Source of the DNA: Acinetobacter guillouiae CIP 63.46
Lineage (GTDB): Bacteria; Pseudomonadota; Gammaproteobacteria; Pseudomonadales; Moraxellaceae
Assembly: GCF_000368145.1 (NCBI RefSeq)
Contig: NZ_KB849283.1
Location: forward strand, 2,196,324-2,260,323
Length of the DNA stretch: 64,000 nucleotides
Reading direction: 5' to 3'
Part shown: positions 17,004 through 25,613 of the stretch, piece after piece
Position numbering within the stretch: position 1 is the stretch's first letter
How the letters are laid out: each line of letters opens with the position of its first letter
The notes under the pieces: generated by a model
Databases searched by the model: none
What the model was told of the DNA's origin: nothing
What the model saw: the letters and a program-made list of their open reading frames with translations, nothing else
Position numbers and translations under genes: made by a program

Positions 17004-18806
17004 ATGCCACAATACAAAGCACCCTTACGTGATATGCACTTCGTTTTGCATGAATTATTAAATGCTGAAGAACATTACGCGAAACTCCCTGCATTCCAAG
17101 AAACCGTAAGCCGTGAATTGATTGATCAATATTTAGAAGCTGGCGCGGATTTCTGTGAAAATGAATTATCTCCACTTAACCAAATCGGTGACAGTGAAGG
17201 CTGTAAATGGAATGATGGTGTAGTGACTACGCCTACAGGCTTTAAAGCAGCGTATGACAAATATGTAGAATTAGGCTTCCCTTCTCTTTCAGTTCCAGAA
17301 GAACATGGCGGTCAAGGTTTACCAGGTTCTTTAGCAACTGCTATTTCTGAAATGGTGGGTTCTGCAAACTGGGCGTGGGGTATGTACCCAGGTCTTTCAC
17401 ATGGTGCGGTTCGTACAATTGAGCATCATGGTTCTGCTGAGCAAAAAGCAACATATTTACCTAAACTTGTTTCAGGTGAATGGACTGGTACCATGTGTTT
17501 AACAGAATCTCATGCAGGTTCTGACTTAGGGATTATCCGTTCTAAAGCTGAGCCACAAGCAGATGGGAGCTATGCAATTTCTGGCGAGAAAATCTTTATC
17601 TCTGCTGGTGAACACGATATGGCGGACAACATCGTTCACATCGTTTTGGCGCGTCTACCAGGCGCACCTAAAGGCACTAAAGGTATCTCGTTATTCATCG
17701 TACCTAAGTTCAATGTAAATGCAGATGGCTCTATTGCAGACCGTAATGCAGTACGTTGTGGTTCAATTGAACACAAAATGGGTATCCACGGTAATGCAAC
17801 TTGTGTGATCAATTTTGATAACGCAAAAGGTTTCTTAATTGGACCTGAAAACCGTGGTTTACATGCAATGTTTACCTTCATGAACACTGCGCGTATTGGT
17901 ACGGCTGTTCAAGGTTTAACAGCATCTGAATCGTCTTTCCAAGGTGCACTTGCATATGCGAAAGATCGTTTGGCAATGCGTTCACTTTCTGGTCCTAAAA
18001 CACCAGAGAAAGAAGCTGATCCAATCATTGTTCACCCAGCTGTACGTAACATGTTAATGACACAAAAAGCATTTGCTGAAGGTGGCCGTGCATTGGTTTA
18101 CTTCTTATCTCAATATGCAGATATCGTAGAGCAAGGTGTCACTGAAGAAGATCGTAAATTTGCTGACAATATCTTGTCATTATTAACACCGATTGCGAAA
18201 GCGTTCTTAACTGAGACAGGTTCTGAATCAGCGAAGCATGGTGTACAAGTATTTGGTGGTCACGGCTTTATTTCTGAACACGGTATGGAGCAAATTGTAC
18301 GTGATACACGTATCTCTTGCTTATACGAAGGTACAACTGAAATCCAAGCACTTGATTTGTTAGGCCGTAAAGTATTAGGTACTCAAGGTGCGATGTTGAA
18401 AGACTTCACCAAGATCATCCATAAATTTGCGGAAGCAAACAAAGACAATGCTGACCTGAAAGAATTTGTTGAACCACTTGCTGCTCTTAACAAAGAGTGG
18501 GGTGATTTAACCATGCAAATCGGTATGAAAGCTATGCAAAATCCAGATGAAGTAGGCGCAGCTGCGGTTGACTACCTATACTTCTCTGGTTATGTAACGC
18601 TTGCATTCTTATGGGCTCGTATGGCGCTTGTTGCTCAACAAAAACTTGCTGAAGGCTCTACTGAAACTGGCTTCTATAACGCAAAAATTAAGACTGCTCG
18701 TTTCTACTTCAAGAAAATCTTACCACGCGTTCGTTCACATGTTGACGTGATCGCGGGTGGCTTAGATCCATTGATGTCATTAGATGCTGAAGACTTCGCA
18801 TTCTAA
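17004..18806 (+). CDS. Acyl-CoA dehydrogenase, 600 aa (DmdC-like branch)
   Basis: An FAD enzyme making the alpha,beta double bond of an acyl-CoA. The start at 17004 is chosen because GAGGA lies 7 nt before it and the protein then begins MPQYKAPLRDM, parallel to the next gene. Domains: N-terminal helical extension, ACAD middle region with MCLTESHAGSDLG (about 165), C-terminal domain with FGGHGF and the catalytic glutamate in LYEGTTEIQ, plus the extra C-terminal domain of the long (about 600 aa) ACADs. Substrate chain length is not predictable. It is followed by a terminator and then a paralogue. Confidence 0.9.
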   Translation: MPQYKAPLRDMHFVLHELLNAEEHYAKLPAFQETVSRELIDQYLEAGADFCENELSPLNQIGDSEGCKWNDGVVTTPTGFKAAYDKYVELGFPSLSVPEEHGGQGLPGSLATAISEMVGSANWAWGMYPGLSHGAVRTIEHHGSAEQKATYLPKLVSGEWTGTMCLTESHAGSDLGIIRSKAEPQADGSYAISGEKIFISAGEHDMADNIVHIVLARLPGAPKGTKGISLFIVPKFNVNADGSIADRNAVRCGSIEHKMGIHGNATCVINFDNAKGFLIGPENRGLHAMFTFMNTARIGTAVQGLTASESSFQGALAYAKDRLAMRSLSGPKTPEKEADPIIVHPAVRNMLMTQKAFAEGGRALVYFLSQYADIVEQGVTEEDRKFADNILSLLTPIAKAFLTETGSESAKHGVQVFGGHGFISEHGMEQIVRDTRISCLYEGTTEIQALDLLGRKVLGTQGAMLKDFTKIIHKFAEANKDNADLKEFVEPLAALNKEWGDLTMQIGMKAMQNPDEVGAAAVDYLYFSGYVTLAFLWARMALVAQQKLAEGSTETGFYNAKIKTARFYFKKILPRVRSHVDVIAGGLDPLMSLDAEDFAF

Positions 18807-18861
18807 GTAGAATGCTGAGCTAGGTATTTAGAAAACTGTACTCAAGAGTGCAGAAATAGAG

Positions 18862-18896
18862 AAAGGACGGTCATAGCTTTGGCAGTCCTTTTTCTT
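18862..18896 (+). terminator. Terminator between the two acyl-CoA dehydrogenase genes
   Basis: AAAGGAC (18862-18868) pairs with GTCCTTT (18885-18891) and is followed by T-rich sequence, so the two paralogues are probably separate transcripts or differentially expressed. Confidence 0.65.
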
Positions 18897-18998
18897 TATA
18901 AATAGAGCGTTATTTACTTAGACCATCTAACAACATACATGCTTGTTGGTTAAACTGATCTAAGTCTACAGATTCAAACAATAAACAGGTGAACGAAC

Positions 18999-20780
18999 AT
19001 GCCAATTTATAATGCGCCACTTGCAGATATGAAATTCATTCTGAATGACGTTTTCAATGCAGAGCAATTCTGGCAAGCCAACGAAAAGCTTGCACATGTT
19101 GATGCAGCAACGGCTGAAGCAATTTTAGAAGAAATGGCTAAATTTGCACAAAATGTTACGCTTCCTTTAAACCGTACAGGTGATGAAGAAGGCGCTCATT
19201 ATGAAAATGGCAAAGTCACGACACCTGCTGGTTTTAAAGAAGCATTCCAACAATACGCTGAAGGCGGTTGGATTGGCCTAGGTGCTGAAGAGGAATGGGG
19301 CGGTCAGGCAATGCCAAAAATGCTGACTGTACTTGCAGATGAAATGTTATTTGCTACCAATCCATCATTCATGCTCTACCCGCTTCTCTCTGTCGGTGCT
19401 GGTATGGCTTTAAATAGCTATGCATCTCAAGAACAGAAAGAAACCTATTTACCTAAAATCTATTCAGGTGAATGGTCTGGTACGATGTGTTTAACTGAAC
19501 CTCATGCAGGTACAGATTTAGGGATTATCAAAACTAAAGCTGAACCTAATCAAGATGGTACATATAACATTACTGGTACTAAAATCTTTATTACTGGTGG
19601 TGATCACGATCTTGCTGACAACATCATTCACCTTGTTTTAGCAAAAACACCTGATGCACCTGCGGGTTCACGTGGTATCTCACTCTTTATCGTGCCTAAA
19701 TTCCTCGTCAATGCTGATGGTTCATTGGGCGAACGTAATACAGCTGGTCCTGGTTCAATTGAACACAAAATGGGGATCAAAGCGTCTGCAACATGTGTCA
19801 TGAACTTTGATGCAGCCAAAGGTTTCCTTGTTGGTAAAGAAAATGAAGGGCTTGCAGCAATGTTCGTGATGATGAATTACGAACGCTTGTCAATGGGTAT
19901 TCAAGGCCTAGGCGCTTCTGAATATGCATACCAAAATGCAGCACAATATGCGACTGATCGCGTACAAGGCCGTAGTGCGACAGGTGTTAAATCTCCAAAC
20001 AAACCTGCTGACAGCATCCTTGTACATGGTGATGTACGTCGTATGTTACTCAATGCACGTGCCAACAATGAAGCTTCTCGTGCATTTGCAGTCTATGTTG
20101 GTCAACAACTCGACATTACTAAATTTTCAACCGATCCTGAAGCTGTAGCGAAGGCAAATAATCGTGTTGCATTATTGACGCCAATTGCCAAAGCCTATTT
20201 AACAGACACCGCGTTTAATGCTGCAATCGATGCGCAAATGGTGTTTGGTGGTCATGGCTATATTCGTGAATGGGGCATGGAACAGTGTGTACGTGACTTA
20301 CGTATCGCGCAAATCTATGAAGGTACCAACGGCGTTCAGTCACAAGATTTAATTGGTCGTAAAACAATTAAATGTAATGGTGAATTCATTGCTGAATATA
20401 TTGAAGAGATCCGTGATTTTGCCAATGGTCTAGATACCGACTTAAACTTCATTAAAGATGCGACTTTAGATATTGCAACTGAAGTAGATATGATTACGCA
20501 GCATATTTTAGAACGTGCAAAAGAAAATGCTGATTTCGCAAATGCTGCGGCAGTAGAGTATCTGCATGTTGTTGGCTTATTAAGCTTCTCTTATATGTTT
20601 GCTCGTATTGCCAATGCTGCAAAAAATAAGCAAGGTCAATTCTATCAAGACAAACTTGCATTGACTCATTACTTCATCCAACGCCTCTTGCCTGATTTAA
20701 ATGCACGTGTTGCTAAAATCAAAGCAGGTGCAGAAGTTATTATGAATTTCAGCGAAGATTATTTTACTAATCAAGCTTAA
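18999..20780 (+). CDS. Acyl-CoA dehydrogenase, 593 aa, paralogue of the preceding gene
   Basis: Same architecture as the gene at 17004: it begins MPIYNAPLADMKF, has MCLTEPHAGTDLG in the FAD domain, FGGHGYIREWGMEQ, the catalytic glutamate in IYEGTNGVQ, and the extra C-terminal domain. Clear similarity over the full length indicates an old tandem duplication. AGGTGAACGAAC leads to the ATG. It is a cytoplasmic beta-oxidation enzyme; the substrate probably differs from its neighbour's, since only the framework is conserved. A strong terminator follows. Confidence 0.9.
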   Translation: MPIYNAPLADMKFILNDVFNAEQFWQANEKLAHVDAATAEAILEEMAKFAQNVTLPLNRTGDEEGAHYENGKVTTPAGFKEAFQQYAEGGWIGLGAEEEWGGQAMPKMLTVLADEMLFATNPSFMLYPLLSVGAGMALNSYASQEQKETYLPKIYSGEWSGTMCLTEPHAGTDLGIIKTKAEPNQDGTYNITGTKIFITGGDHDLADNIIHLVLAKTPDAPAGSRGISLFIVPKFLVNADGSLGERNTAGPGSIEHKMGIKASATCVMNFDAAKGFLVGKENEGLAAMFVMMNYERLSMGIQGLGASEYAYQNAAQYATDRVQGRSATGVKSPNKPADSILVHGDVRRMLLNARANNEASRAFAVYVGQQLDITKFSTDPEAVAKANNRVALLTPIAKAYLTDTAFNAAIDAQMVFGGHGYIREWGMEQCVRDLRIAQIYEGTNGVQSQDLIGRKTIKCNGEFIAEYIEEIRDFANGLDTDLNFIKDATLDIATEVDMITQHILERAKENADFANAAAVEYLHVVGLLSFSYMFARIANAAKNKQGQFYQDKLALTHYFIQRLLPDLNARVAKIKAGAEVIMNFSEDYFTNQA

Positions 20781-20807
20781 TTTCATCATCAACTGAAATA
20801 AAACATT

Positions 20808-20836
20808 AAAACGCCCGATGATTCGGGCGTTTTTTA
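20808..20836 (+). terminator. Rho-independent terminator
   Basis: AAAACGCCCGA (20808-20818) pairs perfectly with TCGGGCGTTTT (20823-20833), with a 4-nt loop and a T-run, 27 nt after the dehydrogenase stop. Confidence 0.9.
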
Positions 20837-21001
20837 TTTGCAACTGATGCTTTTTTTAGAACACCTACTGATCTATATCTCTTGAATGTCATAAAGCCGT
20901 TAGGTTTGCTTTTCTATGCATCTTAAAATCAAGGATGGTGCAATTATATCGTGTGGCTATAAAAGTTGATCGCAATATAAATCAAGTTACATCAGAAAAT
21001 C

Positions 21002-21628
21002 TTACTTTGGATAAAACTTCCGAATTGATTCAGCCATCTCTGGAGATTGGTTTTGTAAAGCATTTGCCGCACTTGTGGCATCCACAGTACTGCGATTTTG
21101 ACTGACTTTAAATTTCCCTACGATTGAATCTATTTCGATTTCAATCGCCACAATTTCCTGTAATAAAGCAGCGATATAATCATTGGGCGCATCCCCCATT
21201 TTCCAAGGTACCGCCTGCGGTGCTTCATGCTGACGAGTCAATCGCGCCAAAATACCCCGCAAATATTTTTCATCATCTATTTTTCGAATTGTTCCCTTCA
21301 CATGCACAACACGATAATTCCATGTCGGTACTTCCCGATGATGCTCAAATTTCCCTGGATACCAATTCGGTGAAATATAACTTTGCTCAGCATGGAAAAT
21401 CACATAAGCCGATCGAACCTGTTCTAACAAGGTAAATAAAGGGTTGGCTTTGGCGATATGTCCACGTAACAATCCAGTCTTGCCAGCTGACCGATCCAGT
21501 TCAAAAGGAATATGGTTCGCTTCAATTTCACCGTCATAATTAACCATCAAACTTCCCAATGGATTTTTTTCAATTAAATCGAAAAGTTCAGGGAGATTCT
21601 CTTGTTTAAAATGAGTAGGAAGATACAT
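21002..21628 (-). CDS. FMN-binding negative regulator, PaiB family
   Basis: The 208-residue protein begins MYLPTHFKQEN and shows the PaiB features: the split-barrel flavin fold, NHIPFELD, the YISPNWYPGK segment, VPTWNYRVVHVKG and the end KFKVSQNRS. PaiB proteins were described as negative transcriptional regulators in Bacillus; biochemically they are flavin/haem-binding split-barrel proteins. Shine-Dalgarno AGGAAATAAAAC precedes the ATG. It follows the 137-aa gene at 21639 with a 10-nt gap, so the two are an operon. Confidence 0.85.
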   Translation of the reverse strand: MYLPTHFKQENLPELFDLIEKNPLGSLMVNYDGEIEANHIPFELDRSAGKTGLLRGHIAKANPLFTLLEQVRSAYVIFHAEQSYISPNWYPGKFEHHREVPTWNYRVVHVKGTIRKIDDEKYLRGILARLTRQHEAPQAVPWKMGDAPNDYIAALLQEIVAIEIEIDSIVGKFKVSQNRSTVDATSAANALQNQSPEMAESIRKFYPK

Positions 21629-21638
21629 GTTTTATTTC

Positions 21639-22052
21639 CTAATACTCTTTCGAGCCATCTGGACTAGTTTTAAATATTTCAGGTAATTCAGCATCTTCAG
21701 TAAAAGCTTCACCTTTAAAAATATTAACCACTTCAATTTTCCCTATAATTTGCTGATTAAACTCGTCTAGTCGCTCAGCTGGAATCCATAACTCCTGACA
21801 AAAATCATCACCAACCGTATGTATTTCAAACTGAGCCAGATACTCATCATTCAGTTCAAACCGTGTGACATAGCCAATATAACCACTTGCTTGATCTTTG
21901 GTATTCCAATCTAAAGCAATTTTTTCAGCATACTTCTGATTTAAAACAGGATAGAAAATAGGTTGCCAATACAATCTTGGTGGGAAATTTTTAAAGCCAC
22001 TCTTTGCAATCAATTGATATTCAAAAAGCCCAATTGGTCGGTACAAATACAT
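21639..22052 (-). CDS. Small protein of the family labelled ADP-ribosylation/crystallin J1
   Basis: The 137-residue soluble protein has PPRLYWQPIFYPVLN, IALDWNTKD, GYIGYVTRFE and ELWIPAERLDEFN, the pattern of a widespread small family often labelled ADP-ribosylation/crystallin J1. That label is a database habit and gives no function. Length is normal for the family. A good Shine-Dalgarno (AAAGGAATAAC) precedes the start. It is cotranscribed with the PaiB-like gene. Confidence 0.6.
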   Translation of the reverse strand: MYLYRPIGLFEYQLIAKSGFKNFPPRLYWQPIFYPVLNQKYAEKIALDWNTKDQASGYIGYVTRFELNDEYLAQFEIHTVGDDFCQELWIPAERLDEFNQQIIGKIEVVNIFKGEAFTEDAELPEIFKTSPDGSKEY

Positions 22053-22165
22053 TGTTATTCCTTTAATTGTATTGAAAATAATCTATCTATAGACTAATCA
22101 GATGAAATGATCAATTTCTTAATTAAATCGTTGTGATTTATTCGCCATAAACATTTCACTTCGCT

Positions 22166-22181
22166 TTTCATGTGCATGAAA
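22166..22181. promoter_or_regulatory. Inverted repeat upstream of the PsiE-like gene
   Basis: TTTCATG-TG-CATGAAA is a perfect 7-bp inverted repeat, about 48 bp before the PsiE-like start codon and between divergent genes. It could be a regulator site. It does not look like a PHO box, and no specific protein can be named. Confidence 0.3.
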
Positions 22182-22228
22182 TTTGCATAGTGTTTAATCA
22201 TAAATAGTACGCACAAATGGAGGATGTT

Positions 22229-22723
22229 ATGAATAAAGATCCACGTATAGAAAAAATAGAAAACCTCCTCGATAAATTGGGCAATATTGCAGTAGAAGCA
22301 TTTCATTATATTGCGCTGTTTATCATTGGCTGTATGATCGCTTGGTCAGCGGTACATACAATTATTGAAATTTTAACCGTGAAACAATACGCCAGCATTG
22401 ACGATATTTTATTGTTATTCATCTATTTGGAATTAGGTGCAATGGTGGGGATCTATTTTAAGACCAACCACATGCCTGTACGTTTCTTAATTTATATCGC
22501 AATCACCGCACTCACGCGATTACTAATTTCAGATATTCAGCATGACCATAAAGCAGATATGGATTTAGTGATTATTACGGGATCGGTTTTAATTTTAGCC
22601 ATTGCAATTTTGATCGTGAGATATGCATCTTGGACATATCCTTCTGTCATTCGTGATAAACATACTGAAAAATCATTACCTCATGGCAAAACACCACGAC
22701 CAGAAGATGATGAACTAGCTTAG
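22229..22723 (+). CDS. PsiE-family membrane protein
   Basis: PsiE (phosphate-starvation-inducible E) proteins are small inner-membrane proteins of unknown function. The 164-residue product has four spans (about 23-45, 52-70, 80-98 and 107-128), with the family segments LLLFIYLELGAM and MPVRFLIYIAITALTR. The start at 22229 follows GGAGG and gives MNKDPRIEK; an in-frame ATG 12 nt earlier lies at the Shine-Dalgarno. Monocistronic, with a terminator hairpin downstream. Confidence 0.8.
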   Translation: MNKDPRIEKIENLLDKLGNIAVEAFHYIALFIIGCMIAWSAVHTIIEILTVKQYASIDDILLLFIYLELGAMVGIYFKTNHMPVRFLIYIAITALTRLLISDIQHDHKADMDLVIITGSVLILAIAILIVRYASWTYPSVIRDKHTEKSLPHGKTPRPEDDELA

Positions 22724-22748
22724 TCTCTTGTCTTGATTCATACGCTTA

Positions 22749-22819
22749 CCCTTCTCTCTAAACAAAATTAAAGAAATTCCTTATGCAAGCGCAAGACATA
22801 GAGGAGAAGGGACTTTTTT
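22749..22819 (+). terminator. Long-loop hairpin terminator
   Basis: CCCTTCTCTCT (22749-22759) pairs with AGAGGAGAAGGG (22800-22811) with one bulge and a 40-nt loop, followed by six T residues. A similar CCCCTTC/GAAGGGG hairpin lies at 24041-24078. Confidence 0.6.
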
Positions 22820-22877
22820 AAATGTGTTGAAAATTTAATACATTGCTATTGATCATGATGATGCTTTTAAATCACGT

Positions 22878-23375
22878 TCAGCGATCATTGGGCACTTGTA
22901 AATAACGACCATTCTGGAAAATCCAATGCATACCAACCTGCGGATCAGGTAAACCATAACGGCGCCAATCACTAATCAATGTATATTGCGAACTTTCTAT
23001 ATGACCACCCTCCCCATTTACATAACCATAACTGCTACCTGAATACTCCGTCCGGGTTGGAAACTGGTGATTATAAATAATCGTCACACCATTTTGTGGT
23101 GGGTAACTTGGGTGTGGGCCATTTGGATGCGGATAGGGCCTGTTCGGATAACTTGGGTACGTTGGATAGGGATGCTGGTATTGAGGTCGAACAGGAATCT
23201 CCTGTGACATTTGGCGGCCATATTGATCTGTATATTTATAAGTCGTTGTTGGATATTTCTTTTGAGGGCGCTCAACACTGCGATAATTCGCCCAATCTTT
23301 AGCATCTGCCCATGTCATTGTTGAAGTCACTGAAAGCATCAACATCAAGACACTTAAACTGAGTATCTGTTTCAT
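22878..23375 (-). CDS. Secreted RcnB-like protein with Pro/Tyr-rich middle
   Basis: After a signal peptide (residues 1-24, ending TWA) comes a proline-, tyrosine- and histidine-rich low-complexity segment (about 60-100: YPTYPSYPNRPYPHPNGPH is typical). The C-terminus shows W..YGLPDP..G..W....GRYL, the signature of the RcnB/CigR family. RcnB in E. coli is a periplasmic protein linked to Ni/Co homeostasis; whether metals are involved here is unknown, though the His-rich stretch would allow it. The start at 23375 is supported by GGAGG 5 nt upstream. Confidence 0.7.
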   Translation of the reverse strand: MKQILSLSVLMLMLSVTSTMTWADAKDWANYRSVERPQKKYPTTTYKYTDQYGRQMSQEIPVRPQYQHPYPTYPSYPNRPYPHPNGPHPSYPPQNGVTIIYNHQFPTRTEYSGSSYGYVNGEGGHIESSQYTLISDWRRYGLPDPQVGMHWIFQNGRYLQVPNDR

Positions 23376-23544
23376 TTCAACCTCCAAACTTGAACGTATA
23401 CACAACAGCTTAATCCATCATTCAAGATAAATAATGGATGAATTACAGTCGAAATTTAATCTTCTTTATTGTTTATACATCAACTTGGGTAAATTCTGAC
23501 ATCAATCTGATAAAATATAATTTTAATCTGATGAGTGCTGTATT

Positions 23545-23997
23545 GTGGCTGAACTGAGCTTTGATCGTTTACATCAATTTTTTTGCAAAATCCCAAGTGT
23601 GCAAGAGGCATTTATTGATAGCTATGGTTCAGATGGCAAACAAGCATGGTGGTTTAAATTTCAAATCAATATTGACCACCCTTTAGCATGGCAAACTGTG
23701 CAAGAACTTGGTCACGTTCTAAATTATATTTCTAAAAATGAACGTCTTCCGACTCAGTTTTTACCCGTTTCTCCTCCTCCGTATATGAATGGTGAAGCGA
23801 AACAATTTTTAGCTTGGGTGATTCAATGTAACCATGCAGATTTTTCACCCGATGTGGTGTGTGACTGGTTAGAGGCACGTTTACCAAAACCTGTAGATGA
23901 TGAAAGCAAATGGAAAATCAAAACTGATTTACATGAGTTAGATCATATTTCAAATAAAGATTTGGATGAGTTAGTGCCACCAAATCCAAAAAACTAA
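23545..23997 (+). CDS. Conserved hypothetical protein, 150 aa (GTG start)
   Basis: The family is not recognised. It is a soluble, acidic protein with several tryptophans, no signal peptide and a C-terminus rich in D, E and P (DLDELVPPNPKN). The frame starts at GTG 23545; there is no ATG until about residue 75, so the GTG is the only reasonable start. It is divergent from the RcnB-like gene. Its composition is protein-like throughout and a terminator follows, so I consider it real. Confidence 0.55.
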   Translation: MAELSFDRLHQFFCKIPSVQEAFIDSYGSDGKQAWWFKFQINIDHPLAWQTVQELGHVLNYISKNERLPTQFLPVSPPPYMNGEAKQFLAWVIQCNHADFSPDVVCDWLEARLPKPVDDESKWKIKTDLHELDHISNKDLDELVPPNPKN

Positions 23998-24040
23998 ATA
24001 GAAAGCGACAGCTAAGCACACATTTCAATTCGTTAACCGT

Positions 24041-24086
24041 CCCCTTCGCAGCGACAAGCATAGCTTACTTTGAAGGGGGAGGTTTT
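24041..24086 (+). terminator. Hairpin terminator
   Basis: CCCCTTC (24041-24047) pairs with GAAGGGG (24072-24078) over a 24-nt loop, followed by GAGGTTTT. It ends the plus-strand hypothetical gene; convergent to the Sel1-repeat gene. Confidence 0.5.
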
Positions 24087-24128
24087 AAAAATGCTTAACT
24101 GATCAACACTAAGGTTGAAGAACTGAGT

Positions 24129-25523
24129 TTATCTTTTTCGGTTCTTAGATTCAGTTTCAGTACGCTCAGCATCATTATTGATGCTTTCAATCAAGCCACC
24201 TAAATTATTGTTGAACTGGGCTCGCATTTGAATATATGTTTTTAGATTTCTCGCTTTGATCGGATCTTTAGTTGTGCCCTTACCTGTTTGATACGCTTCT
24301 AGGGCTTTACTTTGCGTATCTTCTTCAGATGATCCATTTTCATAAGCCAAAACAGCCCAACGATAATCTTCTGGTTCATCTTCGATGCGTGCCAAATTAT
24401 CCATTGCATTGACAGACCCTAGTTGAGCAGCTTGTTTAAAATATTTTTGCGCAAGTGCTTCATCATAGCCTTCATTTTCTTCGTTATAGTACCAAACACC
24501 GAGATAATTTATTGCATCAGGATCGTTTTGAGCCGCAGCTTTTTTTAAATAAATTAAACCTTTGTTAATATCTATTTGTTTTTCATCATCTGACCATAAA
24601 TAGTCAGATCCAAGTTCTGTTAATGCCACATGATTATTTAATTGCGCAGCTTTTAGATACAAATTCTGCTTATCTTTATCCGCATCTTTTTTTAATGCAA
24701 GCATCAAGTACGCATCACTTGCCCCTTTGGAAGCTTGTTTTTCATAGTGTGCTAAAATTCCATTTTCAAGCAGTTTAATATCCTTTTCTGACAAGTATGA
24801 GTCAGCAGCATAATTTTCAAGTAATTTTATTTTTGCTCCAATATCACCTTGATTAGAAAGTTTCTGAAGCATTTGAAAATGAGCTAAATCACTGTCTTTA
24901 TGGTCCTTTTCATACGCAGCTTTCGTCTTGGCACCTATTTTTTTTAGAATATTTTCTGAGCAATTTTGGATACTATACCCCGCCCTTAATAAATCCCCCT
25001 GCTGTACTGCTTTATATAACCATTTACACTGTTCATCACTGTAATCATCATTCCCATTGTCTAATGCAAGCACGAATGTACGTATGGCTTCAACATCACC
25101 TTGTTCAGCAAGTTTTAAAATTTGTGGACGAATTTTTGTTAGTTTTTGCCTGATATCATTAGAAATACCAAAACCTTCAGTTATACCCGCTTCTAAATCT
25201 AATGATAAATATGCATCAAAATTACCACGTTGAGCAGCTTCCAAACGCAGCTGTTTATATAAATGACTATTTTCAGGTAAAAAACGATAATCTGCTGAAT
25301 TAGAATAATATTTTGAAAGTAGAAAATAAGCCTCTGCATCACCTTGATCTGCAGCTTGTCTGAATAATTGAATGGCTTTGTCAATATTGATTGAGACAGT
25401 GGGACTACCTGTTTGCAATGTTTTTGCTTGAACTACTAAAGCATTCTCTGCAAAACTAAGTGGTGAAATAAACAGACCCAGTGTAAGTAATGATTTTAAA
25501 AATGATGTTTGTAATGTTTTCAT
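24129..25523 (-). CDS. Secreted Sel1/TPR-repeat protein
   Basis: The 464-residue protein has a signal peptide (1-25, ending SFA) and then Sel1-like helical repeats with the pattern A...(F/Y)..AA..G...A...L, best seen at about 45-75, 130-160, 270-300, 320-345 and 355-385. Sel1 proteins act as periplasmic or surface scaffolds, often in cell-envelope stress or host interaction; the partner here is not evident. The last 60 residues are polar and charged (ending ESKNRKR). It is transcribed downstream of the PLD-like gene, with a 90-bp gap, and may be its partner. Confidence 0.75.
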   Translation of the reverse strand: MKTLQTSFLKSLLTLGLFISPLSFAENALVVQAKTLQTGSPTVSINIDKAIQLFRQAADQGDAEAYFLLSKYYSNSADYRFLPENSHLYKQLRLEAAQRGNFDAYLSLDLEAGITEGFGISNDIRQKLTKIRPQILKLAEQGDVEAIRTFVLALDNGNDDYSDEQCKWLYKAVQQGDLLRAGYSIQNCSENILKKIGAKTKAAYEKDHKDSDLAHFQMLQKLSNQGDIGAKIKLLENYAADSYLSEKDIKLLENGILAHYEKQASKGASDAYLMLALKKDADKDKQNLYLKAAQLNNHVALTELGSDYLWSDDEKQIDINKGLIYLKKAAAQNDPDAINYLGVWYYNEENEGYDEALAQKYFKQAAQLGSVNAMDNLARIEDEPEDYRWAVLAYENGSSEEDTQSKALEAYQTGKGTTKDPIKARNLKTYIQMRAQFNNNLGGLIESINNDAERTETESKNRKR

Positions 25524-25613
25524 TTAAAGCTCAGGTTTGTTATTAAAAAATCTACCAAGCTTTAAATTATGTACCGAAATCTCTTCATTTCGATACATAT
25601 TTTTTTGAATAAA

